DNA of 64,000 nucleotides from JBGTBQ01 sp041749275. GTDB lineage: Bacteria > Acidobacteriota > Blastocatellia > Pyrinomonadales > Pyrinomonadaceae. The notes under the pieces are model-generated. The model was not told where the DNA came from, ran no database searches, and saw only the letters and a list, made by a program, of their open reading frames with translations. Of the stretch, positions 35,973-44,975 are shown in pieces. The DNA lies in NCBI GenBank assembly GCA_041749275.1, contig JBGTBQ010000295.1, positions 1-64,000 on the forward strand. The letters are read 5' to 3'. Position 1 is the stretch's first letter; every line of letters begins with the position of its first letter. Position numbers and translations under genes: made by a program.

Positions 35973-36644
35973 ATGCTGGAATCGAGTGTTGTTGGACAAT
36001 TAATAATCTTCATCGTCGTACTGCTCCTCGCGGTTTCCGTTCACGAAGCAGCACACGCTTGGATGTCTCATAAGTTCGGCGACGATACTGCGTATCTACT
36101 CGGTCGCGTCACGCTGAACCCTATCGCTCACACAGACCCCATCGGCACACTTCTCATCCCTATCTTCAGCTTCATCGCCGCGGGCGCAGGCATCTTTGTC
36201 CCGCTTATCGGCTGGGGCAAACCGACGCCAGTCAACCCCTTGCGTTGGCGCAATAAAGACGTGGCGAACGTGATGGTTTCTATCGCGGGCATTCTGGCTA
36301 ATCTTCTCATGGCCATCATTGCGTTTGTTATTTTTAAGACGTTAATAATGAACCGCGTGCTGGTTGAAGGAGGCAGTCTGGGTCAACTCGGAGAGCCAGT
36401 GTCACTATTACTGTGGAAGGTGATAGACCTGAATATCTCACTAGCTATCTTTAACCTTCTCCCTGTCCCTCCGCTAGACGGAAGTAAGGTGTTGTATTCG
36501 ATATTGCCGGCAAGCATGCATTCAACCTTAGATGCTTTAGAGCAATTCAGTTTTATAATTTTAATAGGAGCTATGTATTTTGGAGTTTTCGGGGCGATCA
36601 TCAACCCCGTCCAACGTTTCGTCATGGTGCTCCTGTTTGCCTGA
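35973..36644 (+). CDS. Site-2-protease-family (M50) intramembrane metalloprotease
   Basis: 223 residues. HEAAH (24-28) in the first TM helix and NLLPVPPLDG in a later helix are the zinc ligands and active-site motifs of the short, PDZ-lacking S2P group (SREBP-cleaving type). Five to six TM helices. Typical of the family often found upstream of trpS and scpA, as here (trpS starts 31 nt later). The DNA is AT-richer than the neighbours toward the 3' end. Substrate unknown. Confidence 0.92.
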   Translation: MLESSVVGQLIIFIVVLLLAVSVHEAAHAWMSHKFGDDTAYLLGRVTLNPIAHTDPIGTLLIPIFSFIAAGAGIFVPLIGWGKPTPVNPLRWRNKDVANVMVSIAGILANLLMAIIAFVIFKTLIMNRVLVEGGSLGQLGEPVSLLLWKVIDLNISLAIFNLLPVPPLDGSKVLYSILPASMHSTLDALEQFSFIILIGAMYFGVFGAIINPVQRFVMVLLFA

Positions 36645-36675
36645 GTTGGTGCGAGACGAGGAATTACAGTAATCA

Positions 36676-37659
36676 ATGTCCAAGCGAATCTTCAGCGGCG
36701 CGCAGCCCACCGGCAATCTCCACATCGGCAACTACCTCGGCGCACTGCGGAACTGGGCCGCGCTTCAGCATGATTACGACAGCATCTACTGCGTCGTCAA
36801 TCTGCACGCCATCACCATCCCGCAAGACCCGAAGAAACTCGCCGAGAAGACGCGCGAAGTAGCGCGCATCTACCTCGCCGCCGGGATTGACCCGAAGGTC
36901 TCGACCCTCTTCGTCCAATCGGACGTGTTGGAGCACGCCGAACTCGCGTGGATACTGAACTGTGTCGTCCGCATCTCCGAGCTTGAGCGCATGACGCAGT
37001 TCAAGGATAAGGCCAAAAAGCAGCGTGAGAACGTGCTCGCCGGACTGCTCACCTACCCGGCGCTGATGGCCGCCGACATCCTGCTCTATCAGACCGACCT
37101 CGTGCCTATCGGACAGGATCAGAAACAGCACCTTGAGCTGACGCGCGACATCGCCGCGCGCTTCAACCGCGACTACGGCGAGACTTTCCGTATGCCCGAT
37201 GGGTTCATCCCGAAGGTCGGCGCGAAGATTTTGGCGCTCGACGATCCGGCGAAGAAGATGTCGAAGTCTGATGAGAACGCCGCGTCGAGCATCTATCTCA
37301 TGGACGAAGAGGAGAGCATCCGCCGCAAGTTCAAGCGCGCCGTGACCGATTCGGGCGCCGAGATTCGCTTTGATGAATCGCGCCCCGCAATCACCAACCT
37401 GCTCTCGATGTTCCACCTGCTGACGGGCCAGAGCGTGGAAGAGACGGAAGCACACTTCGAGGGCAAGGGCTACGCGCAGTTGAAATCCGATCTCGCGGAC
37501 GCGGCCATCGAGTTCCTGCGCCCGTTTCAGGAGCGCGTCCGCTCGATCAGCGATGAGGAGCTTGACCGTATCTTGCGCGACGGCGCGGAGCGTGCGCGCG
37601 AGCTCGCACAGGCGACGATGCGCGAGGTGAAGCAGCGCATGGGAATCGTGGGGGCTTGA
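36676..37659 (+). CDS. trpS: Tryptophan-tRNA ligase
   Basis: 327 residues. Class I signatures HIGN (16-19) and KMSKS (194-198) are present, plus GAQPTGNLH and the PVG-type loop DLVPIGQDQKQHLELTRDI. It charges tRNA-Trp in the cytoplasm. First of a tight cluster: its TGA overlaps the scpA start (TTGA). Confidence 0.96.
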   Translation: MSKRIFSGAQPTGNLHIGNYLGALRNWAALQHDYDSIYCVVNLHAITIPQDPKKLAEKTREVARIYLAAGIDPKVSTLFVQSDVLEHAELAWILNCVVRISELERMTQFKDKAKKQRENVLAGLLTYPALMAADILLYQTDLVPIGQDQKQHLELTRDIAARFNRDYGETFRMPDGFIPKVGAKILALDDPAKKMSKSDENAASSIYLMDEEESIRRKFKRAVTDSGAEIRFDESRPAITNLLSMFHLLTGQSVEETEAHFEGKGYAQLKSDLADAAIEFLRPFQERVRSISDEELDRILRDGAERARELAQATMREVKQRMGIVGA

Positions 37660-38495
37660 GAGACGTGACCGAGAGCGAGGCGCAGGGACTGAACCCATCG
37701 GACGAGCAGCAGACCATCGCGTCCGCCGCCGAGGGCGCGCAGATCAGCGTCGCGGGCGCGCATCCCGAAATCGTCTCCGCGCAGGGCGGCGAAGAGTTGA
37801 AACTCATTCTCGGCGAGTTCGCCGGGCCGCTCGACTTGCTGCTCTACCTCATCCGGCAGGAACAGGTCAGCATCTATGACATCCCCATTGCGCGCATCAC
37901 GGACGAATATCTGCGCTACCTGCGTGTGATGCAGGGCATGGACATCACCATGGCGAGCGATTTTCTCGTCATGGCGGCGACGCTCATCGAGATCAAGTCG
38001 CGGATGCTCCTGCCACGCGACCCCGCCGTGAGCGATGAGGAGTTAGCCGCCGAAGACCCGCGACGCGAGTTAGTCGAGCGGCTGCTCGAACACCAGAAGT
38101 TCAAGGCCGCCGCCGAGATGCTCTGGTCGCGCGCGACCGTCGAGCGAGCCGTTTATGCGCGCGCGGCACTCGAAACGGACAAGAATAATCCGGAGATAGC
38201 GGCTGGTGCGTTCGACCTGCTGCGTGTGTTTCAGGAGATTCTCGCGCGGAAGAAGGAAGAAGTCCTCCTTGAAATCGAACGCGACGAGACGACGATGGCG
38301 GAGATGCTGGAACGGCTCCGCAACATGATCTTCTCCGCGGGCGAGTTGAACCTGCGCGAGTTCTTTGAGCACGCTCATTCGCGGCGCGAGCTGGTGCTTG
38401 CCTTCCTCTCCGTGCTCGAACTCGTCCGCACGACCGAGATCAGGCTCTTCCAGACCCGGACGTTCGGTGACATCATCGCGCGCGTCAGCAACTAA
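37656..38495 (+). CDS. scpA: Segregation and condensation protein A
   Basis: 279 residues. The kleisin N-terminal motif (LILGEFAGPLDLLLYLIRQEQ) follows a disordered first 45 residues; then MASDFLVMAATLIEIKSRMLLP and the C-terminal winged helix (RRELVLAFLSVLELVRT). It bridges SMC heads and ScpB in the condensin-like complex. The start may be TTG at 37656 (overlapping trpS) or GTG at 37665. Confidence 0.95.
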   Translation: MRDVTESEAQGLNPSDEQQTIASAAEGAQISVAGAHPEIVSAQGGEELKLILGEFAGPLDLLLYLIRQEQVSIYDIPIARITDEYLRYLRVMQGMDITMASDFLVMAATLIEIKSRMLLPRDPAVSDEELAAEDPRRELVERLLEHQKFKAAAEMLWSRATVERAVYARAALETDKNNPEIAAGAFDLLRVFQEILARKKEEVLLEIERDETTMAEMLERLRNMIFSAGELNLREFFEHAHSRRELVLAFLSVLELVRTTEIRLFQTRTFGDIIARVSN

Positions 38496-38512
38496 CCCCC
38501 ACACGAATCGAG

Positions 38513-39361
38513 ATGAGTAAAAGCAACACTGAAACGCAAGATGAAGAGGCCAGCGCCACCGGCGCGGACTCAGGCGAAATGCCGGAGGACGAAGAGGAGA
38601 CGCGGGAGCCATCTGACGATGACGGCGACTTCGGCGGGGCCGATTTCGGGGCGGACGACGACGACGAGACGGACGAAGAAGAGTTGGAGTTAATCGTCCA
38701 CGACGCCGACGCGGAGGACGCGGCGGAAGAGGCCGCGCGGTTACGCGAGAGTCTGAAGGCTGCCGGCGACGAGTCGTCGCCGGACGACGAGATCGCGCCG
38801 GGCGGCGGGCCGCGCGAGATGGCCGAGTTGATGGCGATCATCGAGGCTCTGGTCTTCGTCTCCGAGGAGCCTTTGACGGTCAAATCAATCGCCGACGTGC
38901 TCCGCGAAGACAAAGGCTGGGTGCAGGTCGCGGTCGAGTCGCTGGCGCGAGAATTCAACGAGCGGAATGGCGGGCTGATGCTGCGCGAGGTGGCCGGCGG
39001 CTGGCAACTCGCCACGCGCCCCGAACACCACGAGCACGTGCGCGCCTTCCTCAAATCCAAGCCGAGCGCCAAGCTCTCGCTCGCCGCGCTCGAAACGCTC
39101 GCCGTCATCGCCTACAAGCAGCCCGTCACCGTCCCCGAAATTTTAGAGATTCGCGGCGTCACTTCTTCATCCGCCATCAAGACGCTCCTCGACAAGCGCC
39201 TCATCGTCGCCAAGGGGCGCAAGGAGACGGTCGGGCGCCCGATGCTGTACGGCACGTCGAAAGAGTTTCTCATGCAGTTCGGCCTCAAGGATTTGGGCGA
39301 GTTGCCGAGCATCGAGGACTTCGAGGATTTAGCCGGCGGCAGCTTGGAGGACGGGCAGTAG
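38513..39361 (+). CDS. scpB: Segregation and condensation protein B
   Basis: 282 residues. The first 100 residues are a strongly acidic disordered extension (EDEEETREPSDDDGD). Two winged-helix domains follow with IIEALVFVSEEPLTVKSIA and SLAALETLAVIAYKQPVTVPEI, then GRPMLYGTSKEFLMQFGL. It forms a dimer binding ScpA in the SMC complex. Begins 17 nt after scpA. The acidic extension is unusual in length. Confidence 0.95.
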   Translation: MSKSNTETQDEEASATGADSGEMPEDEEETREPSDDDGDFGGADFGADDDDETDEEELELIVHDADAEDAAEEAARLRESLKAAGDESSPDDEIAPGGGPREMAELMAIIEALVFVSEEPLTVKSIADVLREDKGWVQVAVESLAREFNERNGGLMLREVAGGWQLATRPEHHEHVRAFLKSKPSAKLSLAALETLAVIAYKQPVTVPEILEIRGVTSSSAIKTLLDKRLIVAKGRKETVGRPMLYGTSKEFLMQFGLKDLGELPSIEDFEDLAGGSLEDGQ

Positions 39362-39393
39362 TCGCAAATGTGTGAACTGCCCTCATAGCATTC

Positions 39394-40185
39394 ATGGAAG
39401 AACGTCTGCAAAAACTGATCGCCGCCGCGGGCATCGCGTCGCGCCGCCACGCCGAAGAGATGATCGAGGCGGGCGAGGTGACGTTGAATGGCGAGGTGGT
39501 GCGCGAACTGGGGACGAAGGCCGACCCGGAGCGCGACCACATCAAGGTGCGCGGGCGTTTGATAAACCCGCTGTTGAAAGATCGCAAGAAGGTCTACGTG
39601 CTGCTCAACAAGCCGAGGGGCTATCTGACGAGCCTCTCCGACCCGGAGGGGCGACCGCTGGTGACGGAACTGGTTCCCAAATCTCTGGGGCGCGTCCATC
39701 CGGTCGGGCGGCTCGACTTCAACACCGAAGGCTTGCTGTTGCTGACGAACGACGGCGAGTTGACGAACTACGTTACGGCGGCGCGCAACCGCGTGGCGAA
39801 GGTCTACGAGGCAAAGATCAAGGGCGTGCCGGCGGAGCAGGCCATCGAGCGCCTGCGTCGCGGCGTCAAGCTTGAAGACGGCACGCAGACAGCCCCGGCG
39901 GAAGTGACGAAGACGGGCGAGACGGAGACGAACGCGTGGTACAAGGTCGTGCTTCACGAGGGGCGCAACCAGCAAATCCGGCGCATGTTCGAGACCATCG
40001 GCCATTCCGTGCTGAAACTCCGCCGCGTGCGAATCGGACACCTCAAAGACGAAGGGATGAGAATCGGAGACTATCGTCAACTTACGCCGGAAGAGGTCGC
40101 GCGCTTCATGGGGAAAGGGCAAAAGAAGCCCGCGGGGAGCGGCGTTCGCGGCGGAAAGAAGGCGGCGAAGAGAGAGAAAAAGTGA
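39394..40185 (+). CDS. rluB: Pseudouridine synthase, RluB/RsuA family
   Basis: 263 residues. N-terminal S4 domain (RLQKLIAAAGIASRRHAEEMI) then the catalytic core with GRLDFNTEGLLLLTNDG, whose Asp is the nucleophile, and the C-terminal EGRNQQIRRMFETIGH. The last 35 residues are Lys-rich. It isomerises uridine in 23S rRNA, domain V in RluB. The usual follower of scpB. Confidence 0.93.
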   Translation: MEERLQKLIAAAGIASRRHAEEMIEAGEVTLNGEVVRELGTKADPERDHIKVRGRLINPLLKDRKKVYVLLNKPRGYLTSLSDPEGRPLVTELVPKSLGRVHPVGRLDFNTEGLLLLTNDGELTNYVTAARNRVAKVYEAKIKGVPAEQAIERLRRGVKLEDGTQTAPAEVTKTGETETNAWYKVVLHEGRNQQIRRMFETIGHSVLKLRRVRIGHLKDEGMRIGDYRQLTPEEVARFMGKGQKKPAGSGVRGGKKAAKREKK

Positions 40186-40242
40186 GACTGCCCGCGTTCC
40201 ATCCTCGATAGCTTCATTTTTCGTCCGGAGGAAATCCAGTAA

Positions 40243-40908
40243 GTGTCTGGCAGAAGAGTTTTCGGGGCAATTGTCATCGTCGTCAGTCTCTTCGGGATGG
40301 TTGCGCGCTACCAGTATCAAAAGTCCGAGCAGCGCAAGCGTGAGAATATGCTGCGCTCTTTGGCGGAGTTTTCCCGCAACGCCGAGCGCGAACGCGAGGA
40401 TGAGCGCGCGCGCGCCGCCGCCGCGGAGCTTGCCAACGAGCCGCGCGATTTGTTCGACAGCACGCTGCCGCAGGAGTATCTCGACGAAATACGGCAGGCT
40501 GCCGGGCAGGACTGTAAGCTGCTCGAAGTGAATGTGAGTAAGATGGGGCTGGACGCGAAAGTCTCGATTGACGGGCAGACGCTCAAAGAATACCGGCGTT
40601 GGAAGCACAAGAAAAATCTTGATGGGCCGTTCGAGGTCAAGATTGTCGGTGATGGAAAAGTGGCTGACAACATTCTCAAGCCCACGGACGTTGATCTGTC
40701 GCTCGTGCCGAAGATGGCGAAGGAAGCATTTGAGCGCGCGGCCCTTGAAGGCTCGACGGTTGACGGAGCGAGGTTGAAATATCCGCTCTTCATAAACAAG
40801 GGGGACGGCCCGGAGTGGACGGTGAACCTCTCTGTCCAGCGTGGTGAGAAGTGGGAGTTCAAGAACGTTACCTTCAACGCGAAGGGAAAGTTTAAAGAAG
40901 TCAATTGA
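40243..40908 (+). CDS. Membrane-anchored protein of unknown function
   Basis: 221 residues. Starts with GTG at 40243 with GGAGG 14 nt upstream. One TM helix (RVFGAIVIVVSLFGMVA, about 5-21), then a helical, Arg/Glu-rich stretch (EQRKRENMLRSLAEFSRNAERERED, 27-60). The soluble domain contains ISRS-like LPQEYLDEIRQAAG and LEVNVSKMGLDAKVSIDG strands. Not recognised. Codon use is normal; no partner in view. Confidence 0.6.
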   Translation: MSGRRVFGAIVIVVSLFGMVARYQYQKSEQRKRENMLRSLAEFSRNAEREREDERARAAAAELANEPRDLFDSTLPQEYLDEIRQAAGQDCKLLEVNVSKMGLDAKVSIDGQTLKEYRRWKHKKNLDGPFEVKIVGDGKVADNILKPTDVDLSLVPKMAKEAFERAALEGSTVDGARLKYPLFINKGDGPEWTVNLSVQRGEKWEFKNVTFNAKGKFKEVN

Positions 40909-41111
40909 GATCAACCGAGCATCCAGCGACGGGCGGGAGCGCACCGCACGTCATTCGGCCTCTCCCGCGTTTCTCGGAAACAGAAGTCTCACAGTAGAAT
41001 AACTCGACAGGCGCGCGGCACGGCGTCGGCAGTTACGGGAAGAATTCTCCCGCCGCCGCGCGCCCTTCCGCGTGCGGCATTTTTCATCATCCGCGAAGGG
41101 CGTCTAATTAC

Positions 41112-42257
41112 ATGGAGTTTGACTTTAACGAAGAGCAGCAGCAGGTCAAGGCGAGCGTGCGCGAGTTCGCGGAGGGCGAGATCGCACCGCACGTCCGCGC
41201 GTGGGACGAGAAGCAGCACTTTCCGACGGAGCTGCTGCCAAAGCTCGCGGAGCAGGGCTTCATGGGCGTCATCTTCCCCGAAGAGTACGGCGGCGCGGGG
41301 ATGGGCTACATTGAGTACGTCACCATCATCGAAGAACTGTCGCGCGTGGATGGCTCCGTCGGCATCTCGGTCGCCGCGCACAATTCGCTCTGCTCAAACC
41401 ATATCTACATGTTCGGCAGCGAGGAGCAGAAGCGGAAATATCTCGTCCCGCTCGCGCAGGGCAAACACCTCGGCGCATGGGGGCTGACTGAGCCGAGCGC
41501 CGGCTCGGATGCTTCGGGCACGCGCACGACCGCCGTCAAAAAGGACGGCGGCTGGCTCGTCAACGGATCGAAAAATTTCATCACGCACGCCATCCACGCC
41601 GACACCTGCGTCGCCGTCGCCTCGACCGACCGCCCGATGCGCTCGAAGGGCATCACCGCTTTCATCTTCGAGAAGGGCATGAAGGGGTTCGCGCCGGGAA
41701 AGAAGGAAGACAAGCTCGGTCTGCGTGCGTCTGAAACCGCAAGCGTGATTTTTGAAGACTGCATTGTGCCGGACGCGAATCGGCTCGGCCCCGAAGGTCT
41801 CGGCTTTATTCAGGCGATGCAGATTCTCGACGGCGGGCGCATTTCGATTGCCGCGCTCGCGCTCGGCATCGCGCAGGGCGCATACGAGTCGGCGCTTCGT
41901 TACTCGAAAGAGCGCCAACAGTTCGGCAAGCCCATCGCGGAGTTTCAGGCCATCCAGTTCAAGCTCGCCGATATGGCGACCCAGATCGAGGCCGCGCGCC
42001 TCCTGACCTATCGCGCCGCATGGCTGAAGGACGAAGGCCGGAAGGTGACGAAAGAGTCTTCGATGGCGAAGCTCTACGCCTCGGAGATTTCGGTCAAGGT
42101 CTGTGAAGAGGCCATCCAGATTCACGGCGGCTATGGCTACACGAAGGACTACCCGCCCGAAAAATACTGGCGCGACTCGAAGCTCTGCACCATCGGCGAG
42201 GGCACCTCGGAGATACAGCGCATCATCATCGCCAAACAGATTCTCAGTTCGGTCTAA
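41112..42257 (+). CDS. Acyl-CoA dehydrogenase
   Basis: 381 residues, full length. FAD/substrate signatures are [52 protein letters not shown] and [19 protein letters not shown]. The catalytic Glu lies in the C-terminal EGTSEIQR motif, the short-chain position. It oxidises acyl-CoA to enoyl-CoA and passes electrons to ETF. Exact chain length cannot be read. meaB and mce downstream, interrupted by one gene, fit propionyl/branched-chain catabolism. Confidence 0.95.
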   Translation: MEFDFNEEQQQVKASVREFAEGEIAPHVRAWDEKQHFPTELLPKLAEQGFMGVIFPEEYGGAGMGYIEYVTIIEELSRVDGSVGISVAAHNSLCSNHIYMFGSEEQKRKYLVPLAQGKHLGAWGLTEPSAGSDASGTRTTAVKKDGGWLVNGSKNFITHAIHADTCVAVASTDRPMRSKGITAFIFEKGMKGFAPGKKEDKLGLRASETASVIFEDCIVPDANRLGPEGLGFIQAMQILDGGRISIAALALGIAQGAYESALRYSKERQQFGKPIAEFQAIQFKLADMATQIEAARLLTYRAAWLKDEGRKVTKESSMAKLYASEISVKVCEEAIQIHGGYGYTKDYPPEKYWRDSKLCTIGEGTSEIQRIIIAKQILSSV

Positions 42258-42287
42258 GAATGATTTCTTCGTGCACTCATAAGAAGC

Positions 42288-43544
42288 ATGTCGTCCGTCA
42301 AGATTACACTGCCAAGCCGTTTAAGCTTTACGCATAACGGCGTATCTGACTTCGACCAGTTCTTGGAACTATTCGATTGGTCGTTGAATAGTGTAAATGT
42401 GGAGATAGATTTTTGTTGCTGCCGAAACGCCAACTATCAAGCCCTCGCTCTGCTCGTACTGTACATCTGGCACCTGAAGAACAATGGCTGCTCGGTCAAG
42501 CTTCTTTATGGAGAGAAGACAGACCGCAGCGTTACGACCATGTGGTACAACATGGGTGCTCAAGGAATTTTTCATGTCTTGAGAGATAAAGGAAATAACT
42601 TTAAGGGCAAGCGGCACGAACCATTATTGGCTATTAGGAGTGGTGAGGATTTAAGCGCCGCGCTTCAGCAGGCGGAAGATTACACGCAACACCTTGATGT
42701 TGAATACGAAAAGACTCTCAGGTATATCATTTCGGAATTGCTTTACAACACACTAGAGCATGGGTGGAACCGGCAACATATTCCCTCCTTGTTACAATTC
42801 GCATGGTATGAAAACAAGCAGGAGTTATCTTTCATCGTTGCGGACTTAGGCATCGGGATCAAAAAGCACTTGAGCCAATCTTACCCAAATCTGGGTAGTG
42901 ATATTGAAGCCATCCTCTTATCTCTCAAGCCTCAAGTGTCTGGTACTTTCTCCGGCAACGGACAGCCCTACGAAACCAAGAACAACGCCGGCGTCGGACT
43001 ATATCTTTCGAGCAACATTGCGAGGCGATTGCACGCCCAGATGTACATTGTGACGGGCAATGGATTAGTACATGTCTCGCCGACGGATATAACGCAGCAA
43101 GAGTTGAATTATTCATGGCCCGGAACCTTCGTTTACGTGACGCTCAGGCTTGGATTGATACCTAATCTGAGCTTACAAAAAATGATGGCGGAATTCAGAG
43201 AAGCTGCTGTCACTGAATTGGCACAAGCTGAGGCAAAAGGGCAAGATCGAACATTCTACTTCAATATGAGGAATTATTTCGGTCGTTATGCTGAGGACAA
43301 ATCGTTAGCCATCAAACTCAGAGATGAGAAACTACTCCCCATAATTGCGGACGGCAAGACCATCATCATTGATTTTGAAGAAATTATCTCAGCGCCGCAC
43401 AGCTTGCTAAATGCCCTTTTAGCAACGCCAATTCAGAGACTCGGTTTAGTCGCTTACAAAAAAATCAAGATAATTAACGCCTCGCCGGAAATACGCGAAA
43501 CCGTTGATTTCATCATGGATGAAAATACTTCTTCGGCCCAATGA
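42288..43544 (+). CDS. Predicted STAS-like / GHKL ATPase / DUF4325 fusion protein
   Basis: 418 residues. The N-terminus (about 1-110) has an alternating beta/alpha pattern with QALALLVLYIWHLKNNG, reminiscent of a STAS fold. Residues 140-285 are a GHKL ATPase: N-box E150-LLYNTLE157-H158, G1 DLGIG (186-190), G2 NNAGVGL (232-238). Residues about 325-410 read like DUF4325, a STAS-like domain (KTIIIDFEEIISAPHSLLNALLATPIQRLGL). This resembles an anti-sigma kinase and anti-anti-sigma partner in one chain. The gene is clearly AT-richer than its flanks. No sigma factor is adjacent. Domain calls are by pattern only. Confidence 0.65.
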   Translation: MSSVKITLPSRLSFTHNGVSDFDQFLELFDWSLNSVNVEIDFCCCRNANYQALALLVLYIWHLKNNGCSVKLLYGEKTDRSVTTMWYNMGAQGIFHVLRDKGNNFKGKRHEPLLAIRSGEDLSAALQQAEDYTQHLDVEYEKTLRYIISELLYNTLEHGWNRQHIPSLLQFAWYENKQELSFIVADLGIGIKKHLSQSYPNLGSDIEAILLSLKPQVSGTFSGNGQPYETKNNAGVGLYLSSNIARRLHAQMYIVTGNGLVHVSPTDITQQELNYSWPGTFVYVTLRLGLIPNLSLQKMMAEFREAAVTELAQAEAKGQDRTFYFNMRNYFGRYAEDKSLAIKLRDEKLLPIIADGKTIIIDFEEIISAPHSLLNALLATPIQRLGLVAYKKIKIINASPEIRETVDFIMDENTSSAQ

Positions 43545-43549
43545 ACTAA

Positions 43550-44521
43550 TTGATCGTGGAGAATGACAGCTTATTTCAACGTGTCCTCGGCGGCGAGCCG
43601 CGCGCCGTCGCGCGAGCCATCTCAAAAGCGGAGGATGGCGCGGAGGACGCCTTCGAGTTGATGAAGGCGCTCTTCCCGCACACGGGGCGCGGGTTGGTGG
43701 TCGGCATCACGGGTTCGCCGGGCGCGGGCAAGTCCACGCTCGTTGACCGCCTTGCATCGCTCTACCGGCAGCGAAATGAGCGCGTCGGCATCGTCGCGGT
43801 TGACCCTTCGAGTCCGTTTTCGGGCGGGGCGATTTTGGGTGATAGGATCAGGATGCAGACGCTCGGACTCGACCCCGGCGTCTTTATCCGTTCGATGGCG
43901 ACGCGCGGCAACTTGGGCGGCCTCGCGCGCGCGACCGTTGACGCAGTGGCGATTCTTGATGCCGCCGGGTTCGAGAAGATCATCGTCGAGACGGTGGGCG
44001 TCGGGCAGGACGAGGTCGAGATCGTCAAGGCGGCGGATGTGTCGGTCGTCATCCTCGTGCCCGGCATGGGCGACGACATACAGGCCATCAAGGCCGGCAT
44101 CATGGAGATCGGCGACGTGTTCGTCATCAACAAGGCCGACCGCGACGGCGTGCTGCGGACGGAGAAGGAGCTGGAAGCACTCTTGAGTCTCGCCAGCCGC
44201 CCCGACGGTTGGGAGCCGCCGATTATCAAAACGGTGGCGACGGAGAACAGTGGGATTGAGGAACTGGCGGCGGCGGTCGAGAGTTACCGTAATTTTCAAA
44301 AGGGTACGGAGTCGAGCCGCGTGCGCCGCGCGTCAATCGCACGCTGGAGAATTCTCGAATTGTTGAGGGAACGACTGCTCGCGCGTGTGCTCGGCGTAGA
44401 CGGGGCCGATGAGCGGCTCGACGCGCTTGCGCTCGAAGTCGCGGACAAGCAGCGCGACCCTTACTCGGCGGTCGAGGAGTTCATCGCCGGCACACCGCGA
44501 GGCGAGACGCACCAGCGTTAG
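43550..44521 (+). CDS. meaB: Methylmalonyl-CoA mutase-associated GTPase MeaB
   Basis: 323 residues. G1 is GSPGAGKST, then VAVDPSSPFSGGAILGDRIRM, RGNLGGLARAT, ETVGVGQDEVE and NKAD (G4). MeaB protects and reactivates the B12-dependent mutase. The start is TTG at 43550 or GTG at 43556, only 5 nt after the previous stop. Followed at once by mce; the mutase itself is not in this window. Confidence 0.95.
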   Translation: MIVENDSLFQRVLGGEPRAVARAISKAEDGAEDAFELMKALFPHTGRGLVVGITGSPGAGKSTLVDRLASLYRQRNERVGIVAVDPSSPFSGGAILGDRIRMQTLGLDPGVFIRSMATRGNLGGLARATVDAVAILDAAGFEKIIVETVGVGQDEVEIVKAADVSVVILVPGMGDDIQAIKAGIMEIGDVFVINKADRDGVLRTEKELEALLSLASRPDGWEPPIIKTVATENSGIEELAAAVESYRNFQKGTESSRVRRASIARWRILELLRERLLARVLGVDGADERLDALALEVADKQRDPYSAVEEFIAGTPRGETHQR

Positions 44522-44544
44522 AGCGCCTCACGACTTAAAGAACC

Positions 44545-44973
44545 ATGAAAATCGAACACATCGGCATTGCGACCCCACGGCTCGACGACGCGCTTAAATT
44601 CTGGCGCGACGCGCTGGGGCTGGAGGTCGTGCACGTCGAGGAGGTGGCAGAGCAAGGCGTGCGTGTGGCGATGCTGCCGGTCGGCGAGCCGCGCATCGAA
44701 TTGCTTGAACCGACGGGGCCGGCCTCTCCCGTGGCGAAGTTTCTTGAGAAGCGCGGCGCCGGCATCCATCACGTCGCCGTGCGCGTCCCGGACATCCGCG
44801 CCGCGCTTGCGCGTCTGAAAGAGAGTGGCGCGCGTTTGATTGACGAAGCGCCGCGCAAGGGGGCGGGAGGCTGTCTCGTTGCATTCGTACATCCAAGATC
44901 AGCGGGCGGGGTTTTGCTCGAACTGGTCGAACACACACTCAACTCCGGCGAGCCGGAGCATGAAAGGTCGTAG
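44545..44973 (+). CDS. mce: Methylmalonyl-CoA epimerase
   Basis: 142 residues, vicinal-oxygen-chelate fold. Metal-binding His5 in KIEHIGIAT, HHVAVRV (second ligand) and LLELVEH (acidic ligand near the end) are present. It epimerises (S)- and (R)-methylmalonyl-CoA for the mutase. 23 nt behind meaB and 2 nt before the TTG of the next gene, so one operon. Confidence 0.92.
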   Translation: MKIEHIGIATPRLDDALKFWRDALGLEVVHVEEVAEQGVRVAMLPVGEPRIELLEPTGPASPVAKFLEKRGAGIHHVAVRVPDIRAALARLKESGARLIDEAPRKGAGGCLVAFVHPRSAGGVLLELVEHTLNSGEPEHERS

Positions 44974-44975
44974 TT

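Noticed and set aside
39112..40944. 610-codon minus-strand frame over scpB, rluB and the membrane protein
   Set aside because: Antisense to a conserved cluster; no recognisable domain.
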